Below, in pieces: positions 8,831 to 18,066 of a DNA stretch of 64,000 nt; the first letter of the stretch is position 1, and every line of letters starts with the position of its first letter. The notes under the pieces were generated by a model. The model saw only the letters and a program-made list of their open reading frames with translations. It did not search any database and had not been told where the DNA came from. Origin of the DNA: AP-15 sp963736715 (GTDB lineage Bacteria > Pseudomonadota > Alphaproteobacteria > ATCC43930 > CGMCC-115725); the NCBI GenBank assembly GCA_963736715.1, contig CAVTQA010000051.1, positions 1 through 64,000 of the forward strand, given 5' to 3'. Position numbers and translations under genes: made by a program.

Positions 8831-11143
8831 ATGAACCAAACGCCCACGCCTCCCTCTCCGCGCCCGCTCCCGCACAGCTCGCACTGGGGCGCCTTCTCGG
8901 TGCTGGTCCGCGACGGCGGCGTCGAGATTGTGCCGCATCCGCGCGACCCGAACCCTTCGCCGTTGCTCGGCAACATCCCCGCCGCGGTGTCTCACCGCGC
9001 ACGGATCGCCCGGCCGATGGTCAGGCGCGGCTGGCTCGAAGGCGGACCCTGCCCAGACCGGGGGCGCGGGCGCGACGCGTTCGTCCCGGTCGAGTGGCCA
9101 CGAGCGCTCGATCTCGTCGCGGCGGAATTGCGGCGCGTCTACACGGCTCATGGACCGGGCGCGGTCTTCGGCGGCTCCTATGGCTGGGCCAGCGCCGGGC
9201 GCTTCCACGACGCGCCACGCCAGCTGCATAGGTTTCTGAATACGGCCGGCGGCTATGTCCGGTCAGCGGGCAGCTACAGTTCGGGCGCCGCGACGGTGAT
9301 CCTGCCGCACGTCATCGGGCCGCAGGAGGCCGTCGCCGGCAATAACGTCAGCTGGGACGAGCTGGTGTCGCACAGCGCCCTCGTACTGGCGTTTGGCGGC
9401 ATGGCGCTGAAGAACAACGATGTCGGCGGCGGCGGGACGAGCGAGCACATCGCGCGAGCCCGGTTACGTGCTGCCCGCAGCCGCGGCGCGGAATTTCACC
9501 TGATCGGACCGCTGTGCGACGATCTGCCGGCCGAGGCCGAGGCGGTCTGGCACCCGATCCGTCCGGGAACGGACGTGGCGCTGATGCTCGGCATCGCGCA
9601 CACGCTGGTAGCCGAGCGGCGGCACGACGGCGCTTTCCTCGACCGATACTGCGTCGGCTACGACATTTTCGAGCCCTATCTGCTCGGCCGCAGCGACCGC
9701 CAGCCGAAGGATGCCGACTGGGCGTCTGCAATTTGCGGCATGCCGGCCGATGAAATCATTGGGCTGGCGCGGCATGCTGCGGGCCGGCGCTCGCTGATCA
9801 CCTGCTCCCAATCATTGCAGCGCGCCGAGCATGGCGAGCAGTCGGTTTGGATGGGTATTGTGCTGGCGGCCCTGCTGGGCCAGATCGGATTGCCGGGGGG
9901 CGGGTTCGCCTATGCGCTGGGATCGACCTCAAATACCGGAAAGCCGCCATTGGCCGTGCCGCTTCCGACCTTGCCGATCGAGCGCAGCAGCATTGCCGAT
10001 TTCATTCCGGTGGCGCGCATCTCCGACATGCTGCTCAATCCGGGGGAGGCGTTCGAATTCAACGGCCAGCGGCTCAACTATCCCGACATCAAGCTAGTCT
10101 ATTGGGCGGGAGGCAATCCGTTCCATCACCATCAGGATCTGAACCGGCTGCGCGACGCCTTTGCGCGGCCGGACACCGTCATCGTGCATGATTCGGTATG
10201 GACCTCGACCGCCCGGCACGCCGATATCGTGTTGCCGGCGACCATCACCTTGGAGCGTGAAGACATTGGAGGGTCCGCCGGTGATCCGCTGCTGGTGGCG
10301 ATGCACCGGGCAGTGGCGCCCTATGCCGAGGCGCGCGACGATTACGAGATCTTTTCTGGTGTGGCGGATCGCCTCGGCATTGCCGAGCAATTCACCAACG
10401 GCCGCTCGGCACGGCAGTGGCTGCGGCATCTCTACGAGCCGACGCGCCGCGCACTGCTGGAGCGTGGGGCGGAGGCTCCCGATTTCGACGAGTTCTGGGA
10501 GGCGGGCGAGCTGACTTTGCCGACCCTGCCGTGGGACGGCGGGATCGTGCGGGCGTTCCGCCGTGACCCTACCGCGGCGCCCCTGCCGACCCCAAGCGGC
10601 AAGATCGAAATCGCCTGCGCGACGATTGCGGGTTTCGGTTACACGAACTGCCCCGGACACCCGACTTGGCTGCCGCCCGCCGAGTGCCCGAATTCGTGTT
10701 TTCCGCTGCAGCTCATCGCCAATCAGCCGGCGACCCGTCTGCACAGCCAGTTGGATTTTGGCGCCACCAGCCTCAAATCGAAGATCAAGGGCCGCGAGCC
10801 GGTCCGCATCCATCCGCAAGATACCGCGGCACGAGGCATCCGCGACGGCGACGTCGTCCGCCTCTACAACATTCGCGGGGCATGCCTCGCCGGCGCGGTA
10901 TTGAGCGACGCATTGCGCCCGGGTGTCGTCCAGCTCTCAACCGGCGCCTGGTACGACCCCGCGGACCCGACCGCCGATGACTCAATCTGCGTGCACGGCA
11001 ACCCGAATGTCCTGACGCGCGACGCGGGCACGTCGAACCTCGCGCAAGGCTGCACCGGACAGCTGACCGTAATCGAAATCGAGCGGTTCGACGGCCCATT
11101 GCCGCCGGTAAAGGCATTCGATCCGCCGTCCCAGGCTCATTGA
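8831..11143 (+). CDS. molybdopterin oxidoreductase, BisC/TorA type
   Basis: A 770-residue DMSO-reductase-superfamily protein of the biotin-sulfoxide/TMAO reductase branch. The N-terminus has no CxxC iron-sulfur motif, as in BisC/TorA. VFGGSYGWASAGRFHDA and VRSAGSYSSGAA (likely Mo-ligand serine) are characteristic. Cofactor-binding segments follow: VLAFGGMALKNNDV, VYWAGGNPFHHHQDLNRL, TSTARHADIVLPATITLERED. The C-terminal beta-barrel contains ANQPATRLHSQLDFG and RDGDVVRLYN. No Tat signal is visible, which suggests a cytoplasmic enzyme reducing S- or N-oxides. An alternative ATG at 8801 would add ten residues; 8831 begins just before family-like sequence. Confidence 0.85.
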   Translation: MNQTPTPPSPRPLPHSSHWGAFSVLVRDGGVEIVPHPRDPNPSPLLGNIPAAVSHRARIARPMVRRGWLEGGPCPDRGRGRDAFVPVEWPRALDLVAAELRRVYTAHGPGAVFGGSYGWASAGRFHDAPRQLHRFLNTAGGYVRSAGSYSSGAATVILPHVIGPQEAVAGNNVSWDELVSHSALVLAFGGMALKNNDVGGGGTSEHIARARLRAARSRGAEFHLIGPLCDDLPAEAEAVWHPIRPGTDVALMLGIAHTLVAERRHDGAFLDRYCVGYDIFEPYLLGRSDRQPKDADWASAICGMPADEIIGLARHAAGRRSLITCSQSLQRAEHGEQSVWMGIVLAALLGQIGLPGGGFAYALGSTSNTGKPPLAVPLPTLPIERSSIADFIPVARISDMLLNPGEAFEFNGQRLNYPDIKLVYWAGGNPFHHHQDLNRLRDAFARPDTVIVHDSVWTSTARHADIVLPATITLEREDIGGSAGDPLLVAMHRAVAPYAEARDDYEIFSGVADRLGIAEQFTNGRSARQWLRHLYEPTRRALLERGAEAPDFDEFWEAGELTLPTLPWDGGIVRAFRRDPTAAPLPTPSGKIEIACATIAGFGYTNCPGHPTWLPPAECPNSCFPLQLIANQPATRLHSQLDFGATSLKSKIKGREPVRIHPQDTAARGIRDGDVVRLYNIRGACLAGAVLSDALRPGVVQLSTGAWYDPADPTADDSICVHGNPNVLTRDAGTSNLAQGCTGQLTVIEIERFDGPLPPVKAFDPPSQAH

Positions 11144-11331
11144 AGAAAGGCTCCGAAGCGACCCGAGGAAATAACTCAGGCGTATCTTCTTCGAGAGCAG
11201 TGACATCCGCGCATTGCTGGCCTACCTTACGTGCAAGGCTCGATAATTGGGCCGGCTGAATGGGTCCAGAAGGCCGAAATTCGGAGGAGGTGCTATGAGG
11301 TCGTCAGTCAGGGGTAGGCGCAACACTCGGC

Positions 11332-11391
11332 ACGAGCCACACCGCCACGAGCCACACCGCCACGAGCCACACCGCCACGAGCCACACCGGT
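11332..11391. repeat. 15-bp tandem repeat, four copies
   Basis: CACGAGCCACACCGC is repeated head-to-tail about four times directly before the twin-arginine region of the binding-protein gene. The unit is a multiple of three, so its expansion alone does not change frame. Confidence 0.85.
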
Positions 11392-11430
11392 CTGACGCGT
11401 CGAGAGGTCATCGCTCTCAGCGCTCTGGGC

Positions 11431-12927
11431 GTGGTCGTAGGTGCCCCTCGTATGACCCTGGCAGCCGCACCCAGTGGCCAATTGACCTGGGCGATCCACG
11501 TCTCCTTGGCTCCGACATGGTTCGACCCGGCCGAGACGGAAGGGATCATCACTCCGTACATGGTGCTATATGCGCTTCACGACGCCATCGTGAAGCCGAT
11601 GCCCGGCAAGACGCAAACGCCGTGCCTCGCCGCGTCGTGGTCGGCGTCGGCCGACGGGCTCAGCTACGACTTCGTATTGCGCAAGGGGGTGAAGTTTCAT
11701 AATGGCGAGCCGGTAACCGCCGAAGACGTGAAGTTCTCGTTTGAGCGCTACCACGGCGCAGCTCACCAGCTGATGAAGGATAATGTGGCGACGATTGAAA
11801 TACCCGACCCGCAACACGTTCGCTTCAAGCTGAAGAAGCCGTGGCCCGACTTCATCACCTTTTATTCCACCGCCAGCGGCTCCGGGTGGGTCGTGCCCAA
11901 GAAATATGTCGAGCAGGTCGGCGACGAGGGATTCAAGAAGGCGCCAATTGGCGCCGGCCCCTACAAATTCGTCTCGTTCAGCCCCGGTGTCGAGCTGGTG
12001 CTGGAGGCCTTCGACGATTATTGGCGCAAGCCTCCCAATGTGAAGCGGCTGGTGATGAAGGTTATCCCGGACGAGGCGACCCGGTTAGCCGCACTGAAGC
12101 GCGGCGAAGTCGACATCGCCTACTCGATCCGCAGTGAGCTTGCCGAGGAGCTCCGCCGCACACCGGATCTCGCCCTAAAACCAGTCGTTCTGCAGGCGCC
12201 GAACTGGCTCTATTTCCCCGAGCAATGGGATCCGAAGTCGCCGTGGAACAAACTGCAGGTTCGCCAGGCCGCCAATCTCGCGATCGACCGCGAGGGTATG
12301 AGCCAGGCGCTGTTCCTCGGTTACTGCAAAATTACCAACAGCATCATTCCTTACACGTTCGACTATTATTGGCAGCCGCCGGCTGCGGCTTACGATCCGG
12401 CCAAAGCGAAAAAATTGCTGGCGGAGGCGGGATATCCCAACGGCTTCGACGCCGGGCTCATGTATTGCGACAGTTCGTACTCCAACATGGCCGAGGTGTC
12501 GGTCGACAACTTCCAGCAGATCGGCATTCGGGTGCAATTGCAGCCGATCGAACGGGCCGCATTCTTTGCCGGTTACGCGGACAAAAAATATGCGCGCGGC
12601 ATTGTTCAGGGGGCGAGCGGCGCCTTCGGCAATGCCGCGACCCGGTTGGCCTCCTTCGTCGTCAAGGGTGGCGCCTACTCCTATGGCAGCTACCCCGATA
12701 TTGACGAACTCTTCCCACAGCAGGCCGACGAACTCGATCACGAGAAGCGCGCGGCGATCCTCGATAAAATGCAGCAGCTGGTCTACCAGAAAGCGATTTA
12801 CGCGCCGATCTGGCAGCTCGGCTTCCTCAATGGCGTCGGCCCGCGGGTCGGCGAGTCGGCTTTCGGTCTGATCGCAGGCTTTCCCTATACCGCGCCCTTC
12901 GAGGACATCACAATCAAGGGTGCTTAG
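11431..12927 (+). CDS. ABC transporter substrate-binding protein, family 5
   Basis: Periplasmic solute-binding protein of the DppA/OppA family: YDFVLRKGVKFHNGEPVTAED, APIGAGPYKF, LKRGEVDIAY, VRQAANLAIDREGM. It belongs to the peptide/nickel-type importer encoded next. Just upstream in the same frame, from 11392, LTRREVIALSALGVVVGAP is a twin-arginine signal peptide, but that frame has no ATG, GTG or TTG above it before a stop at 11296. A strong GGAGGAGG precedes an ATG at 11295 in a different frame. The natural gene probably starts at 11295 and suffered a frameshift near the tandem repeat. Translation from 11431 would lack a complete signal, so export is doubtful. Confidence 0.82.
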   Translation: MVVGAPRMTLAAAPSGQLTWAIHVSLAPTWFDPAETEGIITPYMVLYALHDAIVKPMPGKTQTPCLAASWSASADGLSYDFVLRKGVKFHNGEPVTAEDVKFSFERYHGAAHQLMKDNVATIEIPDPQHVRFKLKKPWPDFITFYSTASGSGWVVPKKYVEQVGDEGFKKAPIGAGPYKFVSFSPGVELVLEAFDDYWRKPPNVKRLVMKVIPDEATRLAALKRGEVDIAYSIRSELAEELRRTPDLALKPVVLQAPNWLYFPEQWDPKSPWNKLQVRQAANLAIDREGMSQALFLGYCKITNSIIPYTFDYYWQPPAAAYDPAKAKKLLAEAGYPNGFDAGLMYCDSSYSNMAEVSVDNFQQIGIRVQLQPIERAAFFAGYADKKYARGIVQGASGAFGNAATRLASFVVKGGAYSYGSYPDIDELFPQQADELDHEKRAAILDKMQQLVYQKAIYAPIWQLGFLNGVGPRVGESAFGLIAGFPYTAPFEDITIKGA

Positions 12928-12974
12928 CGACGGGTTGCCAGTCGGAGGCCAGCTCAAATGTGTTTACCTTCATT

Positions 12975-13066
12975 GTCATTGCCGGGTTTGACCCGGCAAT
13001 CCACGAGGTACGTCCGCGTTCCGAAGCAACGCGTGGATGCCCGGGTCAAGCTCGGGCAGGACGAAA
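12975..13066. repeat. palindromic intergenic repeat
   Basis: Two facing GC-rich palindromes: TGCCGGGTTTGACCCGGCA near 12979-12998 and GGATGCCCGGGTCAAGC near 13035, joined by ~30 bp. This is the interspersed palindromic type common in alphaproteobacterial intergenic regions. It sits between the binding-protein and permease genes and may trim the mRNA ends. Confidence 0.75.
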
Positions 13067-13103
13067 CAGATGCTAGGCAGCGCAGTCGCGGAGCCGATGC
13101 ATC

Positions 13104-14024
13104 ATGAAACAGTACATCGGTAGGAGGGTCGGTTATTCGCTGGTCTCGCTGTTTCTTTTATCGTTGACGATCTTTTTCTTCGTCCGTGTGACCGGCGATC
13201 CGGCCGCGCTGCTCGTCGAGCCCGGCGCGAGCGAAGCGGACATTGCCGCCATTCACCACCAGTTCGGGCTCGATCGGCCGCTCTGGGTGCAATACGCGAT
13301 CTTCATGTCGAGCCTCTTTCACGGCGACCTCGGGCAATCTTTCTATTACCGGATGCCGGTCATGGAGATATACCTGTCCCGGCTGCCCAACTCACTGATC
13401 CTGGCGGTCGTCGCGATGGGCTTGTCCCTGCTGATCGGTATTCCGAGCGGCATTCTGGCGGCGGTACGGGTCGGGCGCTTTTGGGACAGCATCGGGAAGG
13501 TGTTCGCACTACTCGGCCTCTCGCTGCCGTCCTTTTGGGTCGGCCTGGTGTTGATCCTGGTATTTTCAGTGTACCTCGGCTGGCTGCCATCGTCTGGCGC
13601 AGGCACGCCGCTGCACCTGATCATGCCGGCCTTCGCGCTCGGCTGGTATTTCGCTGCCGCTCATATGCGGCTCACGCGTTCTTCGATGCTCGAGGTCTTG
13701 GGCTCGGAATACGTCAAGCTCGCCCGGATCAAGGGGCTGCCCGAGTCCCTGGTCATCGCCAAGCACGCGTTCAAGAACGCCTTGATCCCAGTGCTGACAT
13801 TGGCCGGGATCAATCTGGTGATCATGGTCAATGTGGCAGTCGTCGTAGAGACTGTGTTCGCCTGGCCCGGCATCGGGCGACTGCTTTACGAAGGCATAGC
13901 GTTCCGCGACTTCCCGGTCGTCCAGGGCGTCGTGATCATGGGCGGCGCGATGATCGTGACCGTGAATTTGCTGATCGACATCCTATACGCCGTGATCGAT
14001 CCCCGCATTCGGCTGGAGAGGTAA
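13104..14024 (+). CDS. peptide-type ABC transporter permease (DppB-like)
   Basis: 306-residue inner-membrane permease with six predicted helices. The N-terminal MKQYIGRRVGYSLVSLFLLS and the motif LFHGDLGQSF are typical of DppB/OppB. The EAA-loop equivalent GSEYVKLARIKGLPE near residue 205 couples to the ATPases. It ends YAVIDPRIRLER as in the family. It follows the binding-protein gene and precedes a DppC-like permease by seven bases. The substrate could be a peptide, nickel or another small solute. Confidence 0.88.
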   Translation: MKQYIGRRVGYSLVSLFLLSLTIFFFVRVTGDPAALLVEPGASEADIAAIHHQFGLDRPLWVQYAIFMSSLFHGDLGQSFYYRMPVMEIYLSRLPNSLILAVVAMGLSLLIGIPSGILAAVRVGRFWDSIGKVFALLGLSLPSFWVGLVLILVFSVYLGWLPSSGAGTPLHLIMPAFALGWYFAAAHMRLTRSSMLEVLGSEYVKLARIKGLPESLVIAKHAFKNALIPVLTLAGINLVIMVNVAVVVETVFAWPGIGRLLYEGIAFRDFPVVQGVVIMGGAMIVTVNLLIDILYAVIDPRIRLER

Positions 14025-14031
14025 AGGGCCA

Positions 14032-14925
14032 ATGAGTACCCAAGCCGAAACCATTGTCCTGCCGCCGCGCTTCGGCCGGCGTCGTATCTCTTTCCGGTTC
14101 CGCGATTTCCCGCTGATCCCGGCGCTGATCCTCGGCAGCGTCGCCTTCGTGGCGATCTTCGCCGATGTGCTGGCGCCCCACAATCCCGAGGTCGGCAGTC
14201 TTGCCGCGCGGTTCCGTCCGCCGTTCTGGCAGACCGGCGGCAGCGCGCAATACCTCCTCGGCACCGACCAGCTCGGGCGAGACGTGCTGTCGCGGCTGAT
14301 CTTCGGCGCCAGGGTGTCGGTGGTGGTCGGCTTTACTGCGGTGATTTTCGCTGGCGTGATCGGCACCGCGCTCGGCATTTTATCGGGTTATCTGGGCGGC
14401 TGGGTAGACCAGGTCATCATGCGGCTGACCGACACCTGGCTCGCCTTACCGGCGCTGACCTTCGCGATATTCCTCGCCGCAATCGTCGGGCCGAGCATGT
14501 GGAACATCGTCATCATCCTCGGGATCACCTATTGGACCCGCTACGCGCGCGTGATCCGCGGCGAGGTACTGTCGCTGAAGGAGCGGGAGTTCGTGCACCT
14601 TGCCATTGTCGCGGGCTGCTCGAAATGGACGATCATGCGGCGCCACATCCTACCCAACGTCATCAATTCCGCCGTCGTGCTCGGCACCTTGATGCTGGGA
14701 GTGGTCATCATCACCGAAGCGACATTGTCCTTCCTCGGTGTCGGCGTACCGCCGCCTCAGCCGGCCTGGGGCCTGATGCTGTCCGATGGCAAGCAGAGCA
14801 TGATGGTCGGCCGCTGGTGGCTGACCATATTCCCGGGCTGCTGCATTATGCTGATGGTGCTTTCGGCCAACCTTCTCGGCGACTGGCTCCGTGTCAAACT
14901 CGACCCCCAGCTCCGCCAGCTATGA
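14032..14925 (+). CDS. peptide-type ABC transporter permease (DppC-like)
   Basis: 297-residue partner permease. It has the N-terminal cytoplasmic arm, first helix LIPALILGSVAFVAIFADVL, the signature LGTDQLGRDVLSRLIFGAR, and the EAA loop LSLKEREFVHLAIVAGCSKW. LGDWLRVKLDPQLRQL closes the protein as in DppC. It starts seven bases after the upstream permease and overlaps the ATPase gene by 35 bp, so translation is probably coupled. Confidence 0.88.
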   Translation: MSTQAETIVLPPRFGRRRISFRFRDFPLIPALILGSVAFVAIFADVLAPHNPEVGSLAARFRPPFWQTGGSAQYLLGTDQLGRDVLSRLIFGARVSVVVGFTAVIFAGVIGTALGILSGYLGGWVDQVIMRLTDTWLALPALTFAIFLAAIVGPSMWNIVIILGITYWTRYARVIRGEVLSLKEREFVHLAIVAGCSKWTIMRRHILPNVINSAVVLGTLMLGVVIITEATLSFLGVGVPPPQPAWGLMLSDGKQSMMVGRWWLTIFPGCCIMLMVLSANLLGDWLRVKLDPQLRQL

Positions 14926-15938
14926 GCCGACGCGGCCCGGGCTACCGGTAACGACGGCGCCGCTGCTCGAGCTCCAGAACCTCTCGACCCATTACGTCTC
15001 GGCTCAGGGCACCCGAGTGGTCCGCGCCGTCGACGATGTATCGTTGCGCATCCACGCCGGCGAGACGCTGGGGATCGTCGGCGAGTCGGGCTCCGGTAAG
15101 AGCACATTGGCGCTGACGATCCTGCGGATCTTGCCGCCGGCGGCCCGCATCGTCAGCGGCAAGATGCTGTTCGAGGGCGAGGATCTGCTCGAAAAATCCG
15201 ATCCCGAGATGCGTCACGTGCGCGGCAAGCGGATCGCCATGATCCTGCAGGACCCGATGGCTTCGCTCAACCCTCTGTTCACGATCGGCGACCAGGTCGG
15301 CGAGCCGATCCGGGTGCACGCGGGAGCCTCACGCGCTGCCGCTTGGAACCGCGCGAAGGATCTGCTCAAAGCAGTGCGCATCCCGTCGCCGGAAACCCGG
15401 GTGACCCAATATCCGCATGAAATGTCCGGCGGCATGCGACAGCGCATCGTTGGCGCGATCGGCATCTCGTGCGAGCCGCATCTGCTGATCGCCGACGAGC
15501 CGACCACGAGCCTCGACCTGACGATCCAGGCGCAATACCTCAACCTGCTTCGCGACCTGCAACGGCAATACAAGCTCGCGCTGATCTTCATCACCCATAA
15601 TCTCGGCATCGTCGCCAAGATGTGCGACCAGCTGGCGGTGATGTATGCCGGGCGGGTCGTCGAGTTCGGGGCCGGTGTCACAAATCTTCAATTCGCCCGC
15701 GCATCCCTATACCGAGGCGCTGCTCAATTCGATCCCGCGGATGACCGACAACGCGCAGCGGCTCGTCGCAATCGAAGGCCAGCCGCCCGACCTTGCGGCG
15801 CTGCCGCCCGGCTGCTCCTTTGCGCCGCGGTGCCCGCGCGCCTTCGAGCGTTGCCGCGAGGCGGCTCCCCCGGAATTCAGCCCGGCGAGAGGCAGGACGG
15901 CGCGTTGCTGGTTGGCCGCGGGGAGCGGGGCAGCGTGA
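14891..15938 (+). pseudogene. ABC ATPase (DppD-like), frameshifted near C-terminus
   Basis: First ATPase of the importer. Walker A is GESGSGKST, the Q-loop lies in ILQDPMASLNPLF, the signature is MSGGMRQR, and Walker B is LLIADEPTTSLDLT. After RVVEFG one extra G near 15668 shifts the frame. The true tail (PVSQIFNSPAHPYTEALL, then GCSFAPRCPRAFERC) is read in another frame to the stop at 15936-15938. The shifted frame meets no stop and runs into the next ATPase, so a naive caller gives one 682-residue fusion. If the indel is real, the nucleotide-binding core is intact but the oligopeptide C-terminal cluster is lost. Confidence 0.8.
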
Positions 15939-16939
15939 CGGTCGTTCTCGAGGCGGCGGGGCTCAGCAAGCACTTTCAGGCCAAACGCGGGATCTTCGGC
16001 GGCGACCGCGGGGTAGTGCGCGCGGTCGACGGGATCTCGTTCACGATCGAGCGCGGCCGGACGCTCGGCGTCGTCGGCGAAAGCGGCTGCGGCAAGACGA
16101 CAACCGCAAAGCTCGTGCTCGGCTTGGAAGAACCGACCGGCGGCGTGATCCGCTTCGAAGGAGAAGACCTGAAGAAGCTCAACAGCGCCGGAAGGCGGCA
16201 CTACCGAAAATCAGTCCAGGCGGTTTTTCAGGACCCTTACGCCTCACTCAATCCCCGCATGCGGGTCAGCGCGATCATCGCCGAGCCGCTCGTCACAAAC
16301 GAGTCGCTGTCGGCGAGCGAAGTGCGGCGGCGGGTCCGCGATCTGCTCGACCTCGTCGGCCTGCCGGATCGCGCCGCAGACCTCTTCCCGCATGAATTTT
16401 CCGGGGGCCAACGGCAGCGCATCGCGATCGCACGCGCGTTCGCGCTGTCGCCGCGACTCGTTGTTCTCGACGAGCCCGTCTCGGCTCTCGACGTGTCGAT
16501 CCGGGCGCAAATCCTGAACCTTTTGCGCGACCTGCAGGCCGAGCTGGGGCTGTCCTATCTCTTTATCGCCCACGACCTCGCTGCCGTTGCGCATATGAGC
16601 CACACGATTGTGGTCATGTATCTCGGCAAAATCGTCGAGAGCGGCGAGGCGCGCACCCTCGCGCGCGCGCCAAAGCATCCCTATACCGAGGCATTGTTTT
16701 CGGCGGCGCTGCCGAGCCATCCCGACGAGCGGCGCGAGGAGATCATCTTGCCGGGCGAGGTCCCGAGCCCGCTCAACCCGCCGTCGGGCTGCCGCTTCCA
16801 TCCCCGCTGCCCGCATGCGATGCCCCGTTGCAGCCAAGAGGAACCCATGCTCGCCGATATCGAGGGCCGTCTGATCGCCTGCCACCTCTTCGACCGCGAT
16901 GTGGTCAGCCGGCCCCTAGCAGTCGGAGCCAGCGCATGA
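15935..16939 (+). CDS. ABC ATPase (DppF-like) of peptide-type importer
   Basis: 334-residue ATPase starting at a GTG that overlaps the DppD stop (GTGA). Walker A GESGCGKTT, Q-loop AVFQDPYASLNPRM, signature FSGGQRQRIAIARA, Walker B LVVLDEPVSALDVS, H-loop FIAHDLAAV. The C-terminal domain typical of DppD/DppF/OppF (LPGEVPSPLNPPSGC, HPRCPHAMPRC) is present. It overlaps the next gene by ATGA, so translation is coupled to the downstream NMT1-type binding protein. Confidence 0.88.
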   Translation: MTVVLEAAGLSKHFQAKRGIFGGDRGVVRAVDGISFTIERGRTLGVVGESGCGKTTTAKLVLGLEEPTGGVIRFEGEDLKKLNSAGRRHYRKSVQAVFQDPYASLNPRMRVSAIIAEPLVTNESLSASEVRRRVRDLLDLVGLPDRAADLFPHEFSGGQRQRIAIARAFALSPRLVVLDEPVSALDVSIRAQILNLLRDLQAELGLSYLFIAHDLAAVAHMSHTIVVMYLGKIVESGEARTLARAPKHPYTEALFSAALPSHPDERREEIILPGEVPSPLNPPSGCRFHPRCPHAMPRCSQEEPMLADIEGRLIACHLFDRDVVSRPLAVGASA

Positions 16940-17967
16940 ATAGGCCCGGGTTGTCCTTCGGCCTTTTTGCCGCGGCATTGGTGCTCTTACTGGTTATGGC
17001 CCGGCCGTCATCGGGAGAGCCCTACCATCTCCGCCTCGGCTGGGTCGTGGCGCCGGCAGACCTCGTCACCTTGATGTTCGTCAAGCCGGGGCTCGCGCCC
17101 CATGCCGGTAAAACCTACATCCCCGAACTCACGCATTTCGCCGGCACTCCGGCCGAGATGACGGCGCTGGCGACCGGCGAGCTCGATAGCGCGGCGCTGG
17201 CCTATTCGACGTTTGCGCTCGGCGTCGAGAACGCCGGGATGAAGGATCTGCGGATCATCGCGGACGAGTTCCAGGACGGGGTGCCCGGGTATCACACGAA
17301 TAGCTTCGATGTCCGGAAGGACAGTCCGATCAAGACCGTCGAAGACCTCAAGGGCAAAATCCTGGCGTCGAACCAGACCGGCAGCGCGGTCGACATGGCA
17401 TTGCGCGCGATGCTCGCGAAGCATCATCTCCAAGACAAGCGCGACCTGACGATCATCGAAGTGCGCTTTCCGGACCAGAAAGCGATGCTGAAGGAGGGCA
17501 AAGTCGATTTGATCACCGCCGTGCTGCCCTTCGGGCTCGATCCCGAGCTGCTCTCGATGTCCCGCAGCTTGTTCACCCAGGACGAGGCAATGGGACGCTC
17601 GCAGATGATCGTCCGCGTGGCGCGCGACGAGTTTCTGCAGAAGCACCGCGCCGAGATGGTCGACTTTATGGAAGACTATTTGCACGCGCTTCACTACCTC
17701 AGTGATCCCGCCCATCGCCAGGAGGCGCTCGAGATCATTGCTGAGGCCACCAAGCAGAAGCCGTCGCTCTACGAGGATTGGGTCTTCACAAAAAAGGATT
17801 ATTACCGCGACCCCAATGGGCTGCCGGACCTGGAGGCTCTGCAGGCCAACGTCGATCTGCAGCACAAGCTCGGTTTCTTGCGCTCACCGCTCGAGGTCAA
17901 GAATTACGCCGACCTCACCCTGGTGAAACAAGCCGCAGAGGACCCTCAAGCCGCGGCCCATCAGTAA
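16936..17967 (+). CDS. NMT1/TauA-like substrate-binding protein
   Basis: 343 residues with an N-terminal signal (LSFGLFAAALVLLLVMA). The periplasmic-binding fold of the SsuA/TauA/NMT1 group is visible: EMTALATGELDSAALAYSTF, VEDLKGKILASNQTGSAVDMAL, MLKEGKVDLITAVLPF. The ATG overlaps the DppF stop codon, so it is co-translated with a peptide-type ATPase rather than with an SsuBC pair. It resembles the other such protein at 21413-22435 (shared LGWVV/VGWVV start), so it may serve the opposing SsuABC-like importer or a shared ligand. Starts at 16936 because upstream extension runs inside DppF. Confidence 0.82.
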   Translation: MNRPGLSFGLFAAALVLLLVMARPSSGEPYHLRLGWVVAPADLVTLMFVKPGLAPHAGKTYIPELTHFAGTPAEMTALATGELDSAALAYSTFALGVENAGMKDLRIIADEFQDGVPGYHTNSFDVRKDSPIKTVEDLKGKILASNQTGSAVDMALRAMLAKHHLQDKRDLTIIEVRFPDQKAMLKEGKVDLITAVLPFGLDPELLSMSRSLFTQDEAMGRSQMIVRVARDEFLQKHRAEMVDFMEDYLHALHYLSDPAHRQEALEIIAEATKQKPSLYEDWVFTKKDYYRDPNGLPDLEALQANVDLQHKLGFLRSPLEVKNYADLTLVKQAAEDPQAAAHQ

Positions 17968-18066
17968 AGGGCGAGAAAGGAGGGATCGAGCTTTGACAGC
18001 GGAGAGAAACGTTGATATCAACTTGCTCTCCGCACCTTTCGAAGACGAACCTGGATGGAGAGCAGG

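Noticed and set aside
11332..11391. CRISPR-like array
   Set aside because: Units are 15 bp, contiguous, without spacers, and no cas genes are present. The same applies to the arrays at 38389 and 53955.
14891..16939. A single 682-residue dual ABC ATPase
   Set aside because: The middle is out-of-frame translation; the true DppD tail is in another frame and the second ATPase has its own GTG start overlapping its stop.
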